A DNA stretch of 64,000 nt from Nitrospinia bacterium (lineage in GTDB: Bacteria; Nitrospinota; Nitrospinia; Nitrospinales; JAJDAT01), in NCBI GenBank assembly GCA_029261715.1, contig JAJDAT010000025.1:496001-560000 (forward strand), written 5' to 3'. Shown in pieces: positions 34,833-44,178 of this stretch. Within the stretch, counting starts at the first letter, position 1, and the number at the start of each line of letters is the position of its first letter. The position numbers and the translations under genes are program-made. Below the pieces are notes generated by a model. That model saw nothing but the letters and a program-made list of their open reading frames with translations. It ran no database searches and was not told where the DNA came from.

Positions 34833-36755
34833 ATGTGTGGACTATTTGGCTGGTTTAAATTCGAAAATAATAATGAGTTGTCTGATGAAGAAATAAACCA
34901 AGCCAGGTTGGCTACTTCGTCCTTAAAACATAGGGGACCTGACGATTTTGGGGAGTGGATAAAACCTAACCTCTATATGGGGCATCAAAGACTAAAAATA
35001 TTAGATTTATCTCAAAAAGCGGCGCAACCTTTTTTGAGTTCCGATAATCGGTATGTTCTTAGTTACAACGGTGAAATCTATAATTTTATAGAGCTCCGTG
35101 AAGAACTTGAAACGCAAGGTTTTACATTTCGAACCGATTCCGATACAGAAGTTTTTCTAAACGCATTTATTGCCTGGGGACCGGAAGCTTTTATAAAAAT
35201 GGAAGGAATGTTTGCAGCCGCTATTCATGATACGAAAACTAGCGAACATTATTTAGTAAGAGACCATTTAGGACAAAAACCTCTATATTACCATCCATAC
35301 GATGATGGAATAGCTTATGCCTCTGAACTTCGAGCTTTGATGGAGTTAAAGAATTTTAAATGGGAATTGGATAAGGATAATTTTGTTCGTTTTTTGATGG
35401 CATCCTATTACGGGGGAGATAAATCTCCGCTGAAAAATGTTTACAAACTACTTCCTGGACATTTTATTAAAGTAAAAGATAACGAAGTAGAATTAAAGCT
35501 TTACTGGGACTCTATTCCTGGAGATCAATTACTTGGAGTTGAAATTGAAGAAGCGGTGACTCAATTCGAAACACTTTTTGAAAGAGCTTGTAAAATGTGT
35601 ATGAGGTCTGATGTTCCTTATGGCGTTTTACTTTCAGGAGGGATAGACAGCTCCATGTCGCTACGATCGAGCTTACAGGTTAATCCAAATGTAGACGCTT
35701 TTAGTGTGGGAATGAGCGAGAAGGATTACGACGAGAGTGATAAAGCCAGGCAAGTGGCAAATCATCTTGGCGTTCACCGACACAAAATTTTTGAAATGAA
35801 TGAAGAAACAGTAACGATAGAAATTGAAAACTTTTTAAGTAATATTGATGAACCAAACGGAGACCCAGCTTTTATTAATATGCTATTTCTTTCCGAATCC
35901 TGCAAAAAGGATATTACCGTAGCAATTTCTGGAGATGGAGGGGATGAACTTTTTGCGGGGTATATTACGTTTGCGGGACTAAAGTTTGTTCGATTATTCG
36001 AAGTATTACCAAGATTTATTCAATCGTATTTGGGGCCACTTGCTGAAATATTTATACCTTCCTCGGATACTTATCTAGGACTGCAATTAAAGGCGATTGC
36101 TTATTTTCAAGGTTTTCCTTCGTCTCGCATAATGCGTTATCCACTTTGGCTTTCGACCCTTTCCTTAAAAGACATTAGCAAGCTATGTCCGAAACAACCC
36201 AAAGAGTTTTTTGAAGCTTCAGGAGTGAATGGGACTATTTTTGATTACGAAGGGACTATTATGGAAAAAATGAAGGGTAAAACTCTAACGCAACAGCTAC
36301 TTTATTTTTATCAAAAGGTGTTTTTACCAGAGTTTATATGTCTTCATACAGATCGAGCGTCAATGCAGGCGAGCTTTGAAATTAGATCTCCTTTTCTTAC
36401 ACGATCTATTATTGAGTTTGCAAACAGCCTTCCAGATAATATTAAATTAGGGAAGAATAATTTAAAAAGAATACTGAAAGCAACGGTAGATCGTTGGAGT
36501 TTTCCAACAAAAATTGTTAACCAAAAAAAGCAAGGTTTTGCGCTACCAGTTGCACGTTGGTTGAAAACAGAACTTAAACCGAGATTGGATAAACTAACGC
36601 AAGATGAAACGCTCAATGAATTGATGGATAAGAAGTTTCTGAATCAGTTAATAGCTGATCATTTAGACGGAAAGAAAAATAATTATAGAATCTTATTCAA
36701 CTTGATTGTTTTCTCGGCTTGGAAAAACAAATTTCCACAAGTAAGGATAGGATAG
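34833..36755 (+). CDS. asnB: Glutamine-hydrolysing asparagine synthetase
   Basis: The 640-residue enzyme begins MCGLFG, so Cys2 becomes the N-terminal nucleophile of the glutaminase domain (HRGPDDFGEW, SYNGEIYNF, DSDTEVFL). The synthetase domain has the ATP pyrophosphatase loop SGGIDSS at 268-274 and SGDGGDELFAGY. It makes asparagine from aspartate, or amidates another acid in surface polysaccharide clusters. The start is fixed by the Cys2 requirement although no ribosome-binding site is visible. It may be co-transcribed with the small membrane protein that follows 25 bases later. Confidence 0.9.
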   Translation: MCGLFGWFKFENNNELSDEEINQARLATSSLKHRGPDDFGEWIKPNLYMGHQRLKILDLSQKAAQPFLSSDNRYVLSYNGEIYNFIELREELETQGFTFRTDSDTEVFLNAFIAWGPEAFIKMEGMFAAAIHDTKTSEHYLVRDHLGQKPLYYHPYDDGIAYASELRALMELKNFKWELDKDNFVRFLMASYYGGDKSPLKNVYKLLPGHFIKVKDNEVELKLYWDSIPGDQLLGVEIEEAVTQFETLFERACKMCMRSDVPYGVLLSGGIDSSMSLRSSLQVNPNVDAFSVGMSEKDYDESDKARQVANHLGVHRHKIFEMNEETVTIEIENFLSNIDEPNGDPAFINMLFLSESCKKDITVAISGDGGDELFAGYITFAGLKFVRLFEVLPRFIQSYLGPLAEIFIPSSDTYLGLQLKAIAYFQGFPSSRIMRYPLWLSTLSLKDISKLCPKQPKEFFEASGVNGTIFDYEGTIMEKMKGKTLTQQLLYFYQKVFLPEFICLHTDRASMQASFEIRSPFLTRSIIEFANSLPDNIKLGKNNLKRILKATVDRWSFPTKIVNQKKQGFALPVARWLKTELKPRLDKLTQDETLNELMDKKFLNQLIADHLDGKKNNYRILFNLIVFSAWKNKFPQVRIG

Positions 36756-36780
36756 AAGTATCTATTTCAAAGAGGTCATT

Positions 36781-37065
36781 TTGGTTATTGAAGATCCAAT
36801 GATCCTGATTAGGATTATTTTCTTAGATATCATCTTCCCATTATTTTTTATTATTATGGGGAGTCTTTTAGTTATAGGAACGCTTAGAGAATGGCCGTCA
36901 ATTTCCGATCCACCGGATGGTTCTAACTTTATTTACGGACAATCCTTTATTAGAAGATATTTTGGGAAAGATATCTTAAGGTTTTGGAATTGTTTGTTGG
37001 GGATTATCTTTATAAGTTTTGGGAAAGGTCTTGCCGAAAATTTATATCATCAGTTATTTGGATAA
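36781..37065 (+). CDS. Small two-span membrane protein, TTG start
   Basis: A 94-residue frame starts at TTG 36781 with AGAGG five bases upstream; ATG at 36799 is an alternative. It has hydrophobic helices at about 8-32 and 68-86 joined by a loop with REWPSISDPPDGSNFIYGQSF. No family is recognised. It follows asnB closely and is probably co-transcribed. Confidence 0.55.
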   Translation: MVIEDPMILIRIIFLDIIFPLFFIIMGSLLVIGTLREWPSISDPPDGSNFIYGQSFIRRYFGKDILRFWNCLLGIIFISFGKGLAENLYHQLFG

Positions 37066-37082
37066 CTGAATGAGGGTAGGGC

Positions 37083-37114
37083 ATATCATACCGCCTTTGC
37101 AGGCGGTATGATAT
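37083..37114. terminator. Perfect 14-bp stem between convergent genes
   Basis: ATATCATACCGCCT pairs perfectly with AGGCGGTATGATAT around TTGC. It lies between genes ending at 37065 (+) and 37182 (-). No T-run follows on either strand, so a terminator role is likely but non-canonical. Confidence 0.55.
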
Positions 37115-37181
37115 AAAGCGAAAGAATAATAGAACAACTAGAGTAAAAAATGGTATTTGTTGTTTTGGCAAATTGATTCAT

Positions 37182-37367
37182 TTAGATTGCTACGTCAACC
37201 TCATGATCTTCAGATTCTGAAACGGGAGTTTCTGTTTGAGCTTGAACGACCACAACAGAGTTCACTTCTTTAGACTTCTTAAACGCTTCCAAATTTTTAG
37301 CGGTCATAGCCGGTTGCGTAGCCGGTGTTTTGTTTTGAGCTGAAATATTTTCGATAGGCGTTTCCAT
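37182..37367 (-). CDS. Small Val/Glu-rich protein of unknown function
   Basis: A 61-residue frame with AAGAGG 5 bases before the ATG. It is hydrophilic, with EVNSVVVVQAQTETPV in the middle and an acidic end (SESEDHEVDVAI). No domain or signal peptide is seen. A real but small gene is likely on the basis of its ribosome-binding site and isolated position. Confidence 0.45.
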   Translation of the reverse strand: METPIENISAQNKTPATQPAMTAKNLEAFKKSKEVNSVVVVQAQTETPVSESEDHEVDVAI

Positions 37368-37481
37368 AATTACCTCTTTTTATTTTTTTCATACCTCCTT
37401 ATCGGGTTTTTCTTTTGTTAACTTTATGAAACTTTCAGGAAACGCAAAAAATGATTTTTCATTAGTTTAAAACATGTTTAT

Positions 37482-38042
37482 TTACAACTGAATTCTAACT
37501 TCACTGGCTCTATAAGTTGGGAACTTGCCATAATTAGGAGAACCCATTGTAAAATCTTTATAATCGCTTATTGCCGTTTTATGAAAGCCAAATTTACCTG
37601 AAAATGTCTTTGCTTCATAAGCAGCATTTACAGTCATGGTATAACCATAATAACTACATTTGGTGTATCCTCCCGCGTCTCTCATCAAAGTAGCAAATTT
37701 TTTTCCAAATGTTATTGCACTATGGCAGGAATAAACTTTAATTTTACCTGCAAAATCTTTTGAAAGGCCTGAGGTTCTCAATCTTAAAACAAGAGCAATT
37801 GCGGGTAAATCGTCGTCAGATGCGCTCCGTTTTCGGCTTATTTTCTCTGACTCTGGATGGCCATGTCCTCTTATATAAATAGTTCCAGTTAGAAGGCTTT
37901 TCAATATTTGTTGTTCATCGCCATTCCAAAATACTGGTTTTATTTCTTTTCCCTTATAAGAGCTTGCCCATAACCAACGTTCATAAGTCAAATCGCCGCA
38001 TTTTTCTTTTTCCCACGGAAAAAACATAATTATTTCTGCCAT
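37482..38042 (-). CDS. Candidate caspase-like (clan CD) cysteine peptidase
   Basis: The 186-residue protein has TIYIRGHGHPES (H60) and, after a loop, IKVYSCHSA (C106). A strand ending in His-Gly, then a strand ending in Ser-Cys, in that order and spacing, is the catalytic dyad layout of caspase-like peptidases such as C80 and CHAT-type domains. SYYGYTMTV follows as a further core strand. There is no signal peptide. It is small enough to be a bare catalytic domain with no recruiting module. Neighbours include MORN and ankyrin-repeat proteins. The assignment is from motifs only; the protein could also be an inactive relative. Confidence 0.5.
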   Translation of the reverse strand: MAEIIMFFPWEKEKCGDLTYERWLWASSYKGKEIKPVFWNGDEQQILKSLLTGTIYIRGHGHPESEKISRKRSASDDDLPAIALVLRLRTSGLSKDFAGKIKVYSCHSAITFGKKFATLMRDAGGYTKCSYYGYTMTVNAAYEAKTFSGKFGFHKTAISDYKDFTMGSPNYGKFPTYRASEVRIQL

Positions 38043-38456
38043 ATTATTTCCTTTATCCTTGATTATTGAGGCTATTCTTTAAAAAAAAATAATATTGATC
38101 GCCATTTATATCTTGTTTGAATAAATTTATATAAATTAAATATGGTTTTATGACACTAATTGTAAGTTATTTTCGTATACGAAACAAGTGTATTTTAAAG
38201 TTCAGAGTAGGGATAAGTCGTGAGGTGTTGAAAGATCGGAAATGAAAAACAATAAAGACGACCTAACTTTTGGTACCGTAGCCTGTTTCATCGAAAGATT
38301 ACTAAATATCATGTGGTAGTTGTTTAGTGGAAGAGATGTTGGAGAAGTGGAAGGTTAAGGGATGAATTGAGAGCTTGATAGATTATTTTACAAAATCATT
38401 GAAAAAAGTTGTGAGAATATTTAGCCTAAGTAATACCAGATGAAGAAAGGTTTATT
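38043..38456. other. 414-base interval without a supported gene
   Basis: This AT-rich stretch lies between the divergent caspase-like and MORN genes and should carry their promoters. A 25-codon frame at 38242-38319 is the only candidate ORF, and it has no support. I see nothing else. Confidence 0.4.
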
Positions 38457-39479
38457 ATGACTATGAATCGACTATCGCTAATCTTTTTACTGTTTTTTCT
38501 ATATTCATTTGTTTTGCTTTCCTCGGCGCAAGCAGCTTGTATTGGTGGCGATTGCAAAAATGGTTATGGAACTTATTCGTGGGCAAATGGAGATAGGCAT
38601 GATGGCTATTTCAAAAATGGTCAAGCCAATGGCAAGGGAACTCGAAGGTATTTTGATGGCGCTAAATATATAGGAGAATATAAAGACGACAGAAAGCATG
38701 GACATGGGATCTACTTGTGGGCGAATGGCGATAAGTTTGAGGGGGAATATAGAAATGGCAAAAGAAATGGCAAAGGAATCAGAACATATGCCGATGGAAC
38801 TAGATGGATAGGAGAATGGCGTAATGATAAGAGAGTTTGGCAACCAAAGAAAGATTGCGGTCAGCTCGATCAATACAGTGATGGGGATTTATATAAAGAT
38901 TTCGAAAAAGTGTTTGATAGGCAAGTTGCATTCGATGAGGCAAAGGAATCATTAAATAAAAATAGAAAAGATTTAATAAGTGGCGCTAAGGCTTGGTCTG
39001 TTCTAGCAGGAACGAAGGATTGGTCCACCGTAGTCAAGACCATCGCGCAAGAAATAAAAGCGACAACCAATTTGATTGCAAATTTAGCAAACATTGACCC
39101 GGTAACCGGAGGGGTAACTTCGATTGCAGGCGCGGCGTCAACAGTGACGTCTCTTTATGTGTACGAGTCTCTTCTGTTCAATGAATCAATACAAAGTATT
39201 AGCGCTAAGGGATTGGAAGTTACTTACGGAAAGTTGATTTTGTTATCATCTGTCGGATTGAACCCAGTAATAAGAACTGTTTGGGATTTAGCCGACGATA
39301 TTAAAGATGGAGTTTATCTGCCAGAAAACCATGGTCAACTTAAAATCGATATGGATAAAGCTTTGACTTCATTAAGTCGAGAGTTTTCCTTGTTGGAAAG
39401 GAAAATGGCTGCTGCGAAAAAAAGAGCCTATGTTATCGATGAAATCAAAAAAGGAATCGATCGTTATTGTGATAACTAG
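38457..39479 (+). CDS. Exported MORN-repeat protein
   Basis: The 340-residue protein has a signal peptide (about residues 1-27, AQA). About four MORN repeats follow at residues 36-130 (GYGTYSWANGD, GKGTRRYFDGAKYIGEYKD, GHGIYLWANGDKFEGEY, GKGIRTYADGTRWIGEW). The remaining 200 residues are helical and partly hydrophobic (VTGGVTSIAGAASTVTSLY), which may be a membrane-associated or coiled-coil domain. MORN repeats bind lipids or proteins. Two Cys pairs in the mature part may form disulfides. AAAGG lies 7 bases before the ATG. Function unknown. Confidence 0.75.
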   Translation: MTMNRLSLIFLLFFLYSFVLLSSAQAACIGGDCKNGYGTYSWANGDRHDGYFKNGQANGKGTRRYFDGAKYIGEYKDDRKHGHGIYLWANGDKFEGEYRNGKRNGKGIRTYADGTRWIGEWRNDKRVWQPKKDCGQLDQYSDGDLYKDFEKVFDRQVAFDEAKESLNKNRKDLISGAKAWSVLAGTKDWSTVVKTIAQEIKATTNLIANLANIDPVTGGVTSIAGAASTVTSLYVYESLLFNESIQSISAKGLEVTYGKLILLSSVGLNPVIRTVWDLADDIKDGVYLPENHGQLKIDMDKALTSLSREFSLLERKMAAAKKRAYVIDEIKKGIDRYCDN

Positions 39480-39556
39480 TCGACCGACAGATTGTGGTGG
39501 ATGGGGGTAGTGGGTTTTATCGCTAGATAAGAGGATGATGACAACGGAAGGAGATA

Positions 39557-40201
39557 TCATTCTTTCAATAGATGAATAACAAATTTATTCCCAAGAGGAG
39601 TTAAGCTAAATATTTTATGATCGTATTCTTCCATGTCGGTTGTATCGTTGTCATGTAATAAGTTTACCGCATTTAATTCACAAACAAGGCCCATTAATAA
39701 ATTCGGATCCAAGTTAGTTGCTTTTTTTAGATCGCGAAAGATAAAGGGGAAAGAGAATTTGTCAGGGCTTGACAGTTTATGTGAGGTAATTGAATAGGCT
39801 TTTTCTAAAGTATTAATAGCTCCAATGGATAAGTTTTCAACACATCTCGAAAAATGATCCAACTCTGTAAAGAGAAGTTTTTCGGCTTCCCCTTCTTTAA
39901 GGAGGACGTTACATAATAGAGAGGTTGCGGCCTTAATTTTTTTCTCTTGCCGTGTACGTAATATAATGAAAGAACAACTCTGGAATAACTCGTAGAGTTT
40001 ATCTTTTTCTGTCGTTTCTATATCAATTCTTCCCTCAAGAGCCTGTAGTTTTTGACTTAATGATTCCTGAAAGATCTTAATAGACTTTCCTTTAGCTACG
40101 GGTATGTAATTCTCTATAGCGCTAGCGAGCTCACCGCAAAAAGGAGTGGTAGCAAGGACTGCTCTTAAAGCCGCAATAGCATGATCTGATTTATTTTCCA
40201 T
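39557..40201 (-). CDS. Conserved hypothetical helical protein
   Basis: The 214-residue frame begins MENKSDHAIAALRAVLATTPFCGEL; an ATG four codons earlier (40213) is possible. The N-terminal helix with a Pro and small residues, the RQEKKIKAATSLL helix and a C-terminal SLTPLGNKFVIHLL segment recall a widespread bacterial family whose function I do not know. That last segment looks like a winged-helix end. It has no signal peptide and no catalytic motif. It is convergent with the MORN gene. Confidence 0.6.
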   Translation of the reverse strand: MENKSDHAIAALRAVLATTPFCGELASAIENYIPVAKGKSIKIFQESLSQKLQALEGRIDIETTEKDKLYELFQSCSFIILRTRQEKKIKAATSLLCNVLLKEGEAEKLLFTELDHFSRCVENLSIGAINTLEKAYSITSHKLSSPDKFSFPFIFRDLKKATNLDPNLLMGLVCELNAVNLLHDNDTTDMEEYDHKIFSLTPLGNKFVIHLLKE

Positions 40202-40381
40202 GATCAAAATCAATAAGAGTTTGCGAATTGTCGCAATTGTTTAAGACAATAGTTATTATATCCTATAAAAAGGACTCTAAGTAAAAGGTACTCTTCACTT
40301 GGAAAGAAAAACTGTTATAAATTTATTGATGAATAATTTTAAAAAAGGATTTAGGAGAAAATACCTAAACTTTTTTTAAAA

Positions 40382-40413
40382 AATGGTCAAGGCGAGAGTA
40401 TTTCAATCTCCAA
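40382..40413 (-). other. tRNA-Pro 3'-end-like fragment
   Basis: ATGGTCAAGGCGAGAG and the bases after it match the 3' end of tRNA-Pro (41528-41559) at about 26 of 32 positions, in the same orientation. No complete tRNA is present. It could be a decayed partial tRNA copy or an old attachment-site remnant. Part of it also resembles the dispersed repeats. Confidence 0.4.
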
Positions 40414-40496
40414 CAGCAAATTTGAAATAGATCAGGGAATCTAACTTCTAAAAAGCTTATGGCTATATAGCATGCTTAAGGAAGAATAAAGAAATC

Positions 40497-40778
40497 CTAC
40501 TTAGAGCTTTCTAATCTAAGTATAACTTCGATATCTTTATAACCTCTTTGAGAAGCGCTGCTTAAAGCCGTTGAACCATCGGTAGCTTGAATATTAACAT
40601 CGGCTCCTTTTTTCAAAAGAAGTTGTACTATATTTCTGTGTCCTTTTTCGACAGCGTGCATTAAAGCCGTAGCTCCGTCGCTATCTTGAACATTTGGATC
40701 ATCTCCTCTGTCCAAAAAAAACTGCGCCATATCTGCATTACCACTATGAGCTGCAGCGATTAAGCTATCTATTCTCAT
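40497..40778 (-). CDS. Ankyrin-repeat protein
   Basis: The 93-residue product is made of about two and a half ankyrin repeats (MAQFFLDRGDDPNVQD, GATALMHAVEKGHRNIVQLLLKKGADVN, GSTALSSASQRGYKDIEVIL). Ankyrin repeats mediate protein binding. There is no signal peptide. The start is ATG 40778 because TGGAGG lies 8 bases upstream; a longer frame reaching 40805 would begin at a TTG without support. Confidence 0.85.
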   Translation of the reverse strand: MRIDSLIAAAHSGNADMAQFFLDRGDDPNVQDSDGATALMHAVEKGHRNIVQLLLKKGADVNIQATDGSTALSSASQRGYKDIEVILRLESSK

Positions 40779-40983
40779 TGTTATCCTCCATATAATTTTC
40801 GACAAATTATATCAATTGAAGGTTTCTTTATAAACTAGAAAAATCAGGGAATTCGTATTTGGAGGGAATCGTTAACATTATGAAATGTATAACATAATAA
40901 ACATATTTCCTCTGATGATTTAATAGAAAAGGGCAAAGTCGGACTTCCATAAACTCTTAGAAAGTTTTTCTTTGGGCTTTAGT

Positions 40984-41376
40984 TTATAAGTTAAAATCCT
41001 GCGCATAATAGCCTGCCCATTCCATCAAATAGGGAGTTTCGTATAAGAAGATAAACCCAATTGACATCCAAACGCCTCTCCAGCTTCTTGTTTTTATCAA
41101 ATACCAGGGAAAGACTAAGATCCATGCAAAGAATATAAAGGCAAGGTATTCATAGGGAGCTTCTTTTTTAATAAAATGTTTGTCTTTCTCCACCCACCAA
41201 GCAACCAACAAGGCAAACCCGTAATCGAAAATAAAAATATATCCATCCGACACTTCATAACCTTTAAAAACAATAATGAAGCTATGGACACAATGCACTC
41301 CTACCATCCCCAACATTGCCGTAAAAGGAGTAAGTGTAATAAACCTTCGCCAAGTTTTGTGGGTTTGTGTGGCCAT
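40984..41376 (-). CDS. Four-span membrane protein of unknown function
   Basis: The 130-residue protein has hydrophobic helices at about 14-37, 45-62, 76-96 and 103-120 and a His/Lys-rich loop (WVEKDKHFIKKE). No known family. It lies next to tRNA-Pro on the same strand. Confidence 0.6.
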   Translation of the reverse strand: MATQTHKTWRRFITLTPFTAMLGMVGVHCVHSFIIVFKGYEVSDGYIFIFDYGFALLVAWWVEKDKHFIKKEAPYEYLAFIFFAWILVFPWYLIKTRSWRGVWMSIGFIFLYETPYLMEWAGYYAQDFNL

Positions 41377-41478
41377 AGGTTAAAGAGGTAGTTGAAGTGT
41401 TGAAATATTGGTCAGGTTTTTTAGTTGACTCACTCTAGTCTTGATGGTTTACGCGTATTGTAGGCGTTTGGATCTGAT

Positions 41479-41510
41479 TGTAAAAGAAAAGGGTTCCAAG
41501 ATCGAAACCC
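41479..41510 (-). terminator. Probable terminator after tRNA-Pro
   Basis: On the minus strand GGGTTTC and GGAACCC form a short stem with one mismatch, followed by TTTTCTTTT. It lies 18 bases after the tRNA 3' end. Confidence 0.5.
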
Positions 41511-41528
41511 TGAAACCCTTATCAAATA

Positions 41529-41605
<77 letters not shown>

Positions 41606-41885
41606 AATTTTATTTTTTTTGAGTTTTTATGGTAAACGGGATTTTACGTTTGTTTGTCCCGGTTTATGCGAGAAGCGTTTGTTCCATGCAGGAATTAGGC
41701 TACTAGAATAGTGGATACCTGCCTATAAATCAATAAGAATTGCCTTCTTTTGAGCGTGGTTTTTTTTGGGAAGAGGACCTTTCTATGGTACTATTTTCAA
41801 TCAATCTGTCGTCTGTTATGCGAGCTTAACTCGCAATTTATCAATAGTCGACTCCTGTTCAACCCATCGCAGGATTATGGATAGT

Positions 41886-42203
41886 ATGAAAGTAATCAAT
41901 GTTCGAGATTCAATCGCATTTAAATCTGAAAAACTGAATAAAGTCAGTTTGTTTGATACGGACAATTTTTTTTGCGACGTCTATTGTATGGAACCGGGAC
42001 AATTCCAAAAAGTGCATTCTCATGGTGACTCGGATAAGGTATATTACGTAGTAGAGGGATCTGGGAAAGTTACCGTAGGTTCCGAAGAAAAAACATTGAA
42101 GAAAGACGAAATCACCATCGCTCCCGCTGGTGAAGATCATGGAGTAATGAACGATAGTGGTGCCCAACTGGTGATGCTTGTTTTTATGGCGCCGAAGCCG
42201 TAA
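41886..42203 (+). CDS. Single-domain cupin
   Basis: The cupin barrel shows HSHGDSDKVYYVVEGSG and PAGEDHG, which supply the usual His/His/Glu/His metal ligands of the two cupin motifs. The 106-residue length is right for a one-domain cupin. ATG 41886 is chosen because AGGA lies 11 bases upstream; ATG 41877 would put AGGA only 2 bases away, and the longer frame from 41766 lacks support. Substrate unknown. Confidence 0.8.
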   Translation: MKVINVRDSIAFKSEKLNKVSLFDTDNFFCDVYCMEPGQFQKVHSHGDSDKVYYVVEGSGKVTVGSEEKTLKKDEITIAPAGEDHGVMNDSGAQLVMLVFMAPKP

Positions 42204-42207
42204 TAGG

Positions 42208-42238
42208 TGGTCGAGGCTTCGAGAGCCTCAGCCTGACA
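42208..42238 (+). repeat. Dispersed intergenic repeat, short hairpin
   Basis: GGTCGAGGCTTCGAGAGCCTCAGCCTGACAA. GAGGCT pairs with AGCCTC around TCGAG. It follows the cupin stop by 4 bases and is close to the longer repeat at 42247. Confidence 0.5.
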
Positions 42239-42246
42239 ATTATTTA

Positions 42247-42307
42247 AATCGAGGCGAGATCCTTCACCGAACCTAAAGGTTCGCTTCAGGATGACATGTT
42301 ATGGGAT
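42247..42307 (+). repeat. Dispersed intergenic repeat with hairpin (copy A)
   Basis: An inner stem CGAACC/GGTTCG around TAAA lies within outer arms ATCCT/AGGAT. Flanking words are GGCGAGAT on the left and GATGACATG on the right. Copies at 46973 and 60481 share the frame but have different stem bases that still pair. Confidence 0.7.
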
Positions 42308-42367
42308 CTGCTCGATATAAGTTTTTCTCTTAGTTTAACTACTTTTAGAAAATAAAAGGAAAGTGAA

Positions 42368-44146
42368 ATGATTTATCTAGTTTTTCCTTCATCTTGGCAT
42401 CCTTCTCAACCTTACCTGAGCTTGCCTGCGTTAAAGGCGTTTCTCCATAAGAATGGGATTGAAGACGTCGTTCAAAGAGATTTGGCTATTGAATTGTTAG
42501 ATCATCTTTGTACTTGGGAAAAAACACAACCGCTTTACGAAAAGACGTTGAATCAGATTCGTCAACTCACTTCTCAACCGACACTTTCCGAGTTTGAAAG
42601 AGAAAAACTAAATAAACTAAAAGAAGCCGAAGAAATCATTCCCGCTTTGATGCACGAAATCGACGGCGCGAAAATGTCCTTGCGTAACGAGGATTTTTAC
42701 GACGTTGAACGATACATGGAAAGCTTAAAAATCATCGACGTTTGGCTCGATAATATTTTAGCTCCTTATTTCCCTTCGCAGTTGACCGTTATTGGCAGTC
42801 AAACGAGGTTTTCTCCATACTCGTCACAGGAAATCATCAATTCGTTCAGCAAACCGGAAGAAAACTATTTTTACGACCTATATAAAGAACACTACATCCC
42901 ATCCATTGCTAAAGAAGATATCGATATTTTAGGCGTTTCGATCACTTCTGTTGAACAGGTGGTTCCTGGTTTGACCTTTGCTTATTTAATGAAAGAAGCG
43001 AGACCGGATATTCACATCACTATTGGAGGTAGCGTTTTCACTAAGTTGGTGGACCGGTTAGAGAAAGGTTCTCCATTATTCAAATTTGTAGATAGTTTTA
43101 TCGTCCACGAAGGCGAAACGCCTTTGTTGAATTTGGTGCAACAACTTCGCGGAGAAGGCGACTTATCAAAAGTGCCGAATCTGATTTATGAAAACGAAGG
43201 TAAAGTAGTAGTCAATCGACCGTTTGCTAAGGAAGACTTGAACTTATTGCCAACGCCGGATTTTGACGGAATGCCTTTCGATCTTTATTTTGCTCCTGAA
43301 AGAGTGTTACCGGTAATGGGGTCGCGCGGTTGTTACTGGGAGCGATGCGCTTTTTGTTCTATTCCGTTCGATCATATGGATTTCCATGTCAGGTATGCAG
43401 AGAACGTGGTTCAGGATTTCAAAAACTTGCAGGAAAAATATGGCTGTAACTACTTCTTCTTTACCGACGAAGCTCTACCCATCAACTTCCTAAAGTCATT
43501 TGCAGAAAAAATTGTAGAAGAAAACGTCAAAGTTCAGTGGACAGGTGAACTTAAGTTCGAAAAGAGTTTACTACGCGGCAATCGCTTAGAGATGCTATAT
43601 CGTTCTGGATTGAGGAAATTGATTTTTGGTTTGGAATCATACAATCAACGGGTTTTAGATTGTATGGATAAAGGCGTAGAACTCGAAGTTATCGACGGAA
43701 CTGTCAAGCAATGTATGGATATAGGCATTGCAATGCATTTTTATTTGATTTGCGGTTTCCCAACAGAAACCCGCGAAGAAGTATTGGATACGCTCAACTT
43801 CGTATTGGATAATCCATTGATGTTAGAAACGCCAGGATTTTCCGCAATCATGTCGCAGTTCGATTTAGAAAGAGGCACTCCGCTAGAGAAAAACGCTCAA
43901 AAATGGCATATTTCAAACTTGTATACGCCGCCTGAACATGATCTAAGCTTAGGTTATTCTTATGATATCAGCGTAGGGATGAATGCCGAAGAAGCGACAG
44001 TTGTGTATGAAGAAATGGTTTCAAGGCTTAATGAAAGAGTGGAAACCTTTCCACATAACTATTCGTTGTCGGATGGTCTGTTATACTTAGGTTACCACGA
44101 GCGCGAAAACATTGAAGTAAAACTCTCCACCTTAGCTCCCGCATAG
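42368..44146 (+). CDS. B12-binding-domain radical SAM enzyme
   Basis: The 592-residue protein has a central B12-binding region (about 150-290) followed by a radical SAM domain. The iron-sulfur cluster motif is C322-x4-C327-x2-C330 (GSRGCYWERCAFC), a spacing also seen in other B12-dependent radical SAM families rather than the usual C-x3-C-x2-C. FFFTDEALP and GLESYNQRVLDCMDKG are further radical SAM landmarks. The enzyme class does methylation, ring contraction or RiPP modification; the substrate here is unknown. AAAGGAAAG lies 6 bases before the ATG. No peptide precursor is evident nearby. Confidence 0.88.
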   Translation: MIYLVFPSSWHPSQPYLSLPALKAFLHKNGIEDVVQRDLAIELLDHLCTWEKTQPLYEKTLNQIRQLTSQPTLSEFEREKLNKLKEAEEIIPALMHEIDGAKMSLRNEDFYDVERYMESLKIIDVWLDNILAPYFPSQLTVIGSQTRFSPYSSQEIINSFSKPEENYFYDLYKEHYIPSIAKEDIDILGVSITSVEQVVPGLTFAYLMKEARPDIHITIGGSVFTKLVDRLEKGSPLFKFVDSFIVHEGETPLLNLVQQLRGEGDLSKVPNLIYENEGKVVVNRPFAKEDLNLLPTPDFDGMPFDLYFAPERVLPVMGSRGCYWERCAFCSIPFDHMDFHVRYAENVVQDFKNLQEKYGCNYFFFTDEALPINFLKSFAEKIVEENVKVQWTGELKFEKSLLRGNRLEMLYRSGLRKLIFGLESYNQRVLDCMDKGVELEVIDGTVKQCMDIGIAMHFYLICGFPTETREEVLDTLNFVLDNPLMLETPGFSAIMSQFDLERGTPLEKNAQKWHISNLYTPPEHDLSLGYSYDISVGMNAEEATVVYEEMVSRLNERVETFPHNYSLSDGLLYLGYHERENIEVKLSTLAPA

Positions 44147-44178
44147 GATACTTCAAAGAAGACTCTTAAAAGTAAAAA

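Noticed and set aside
38242-38319. 25-codon frame beginning MKNNKDDL
   Set aside because: Short, weak ribosome-binding site, no context; likely chance.
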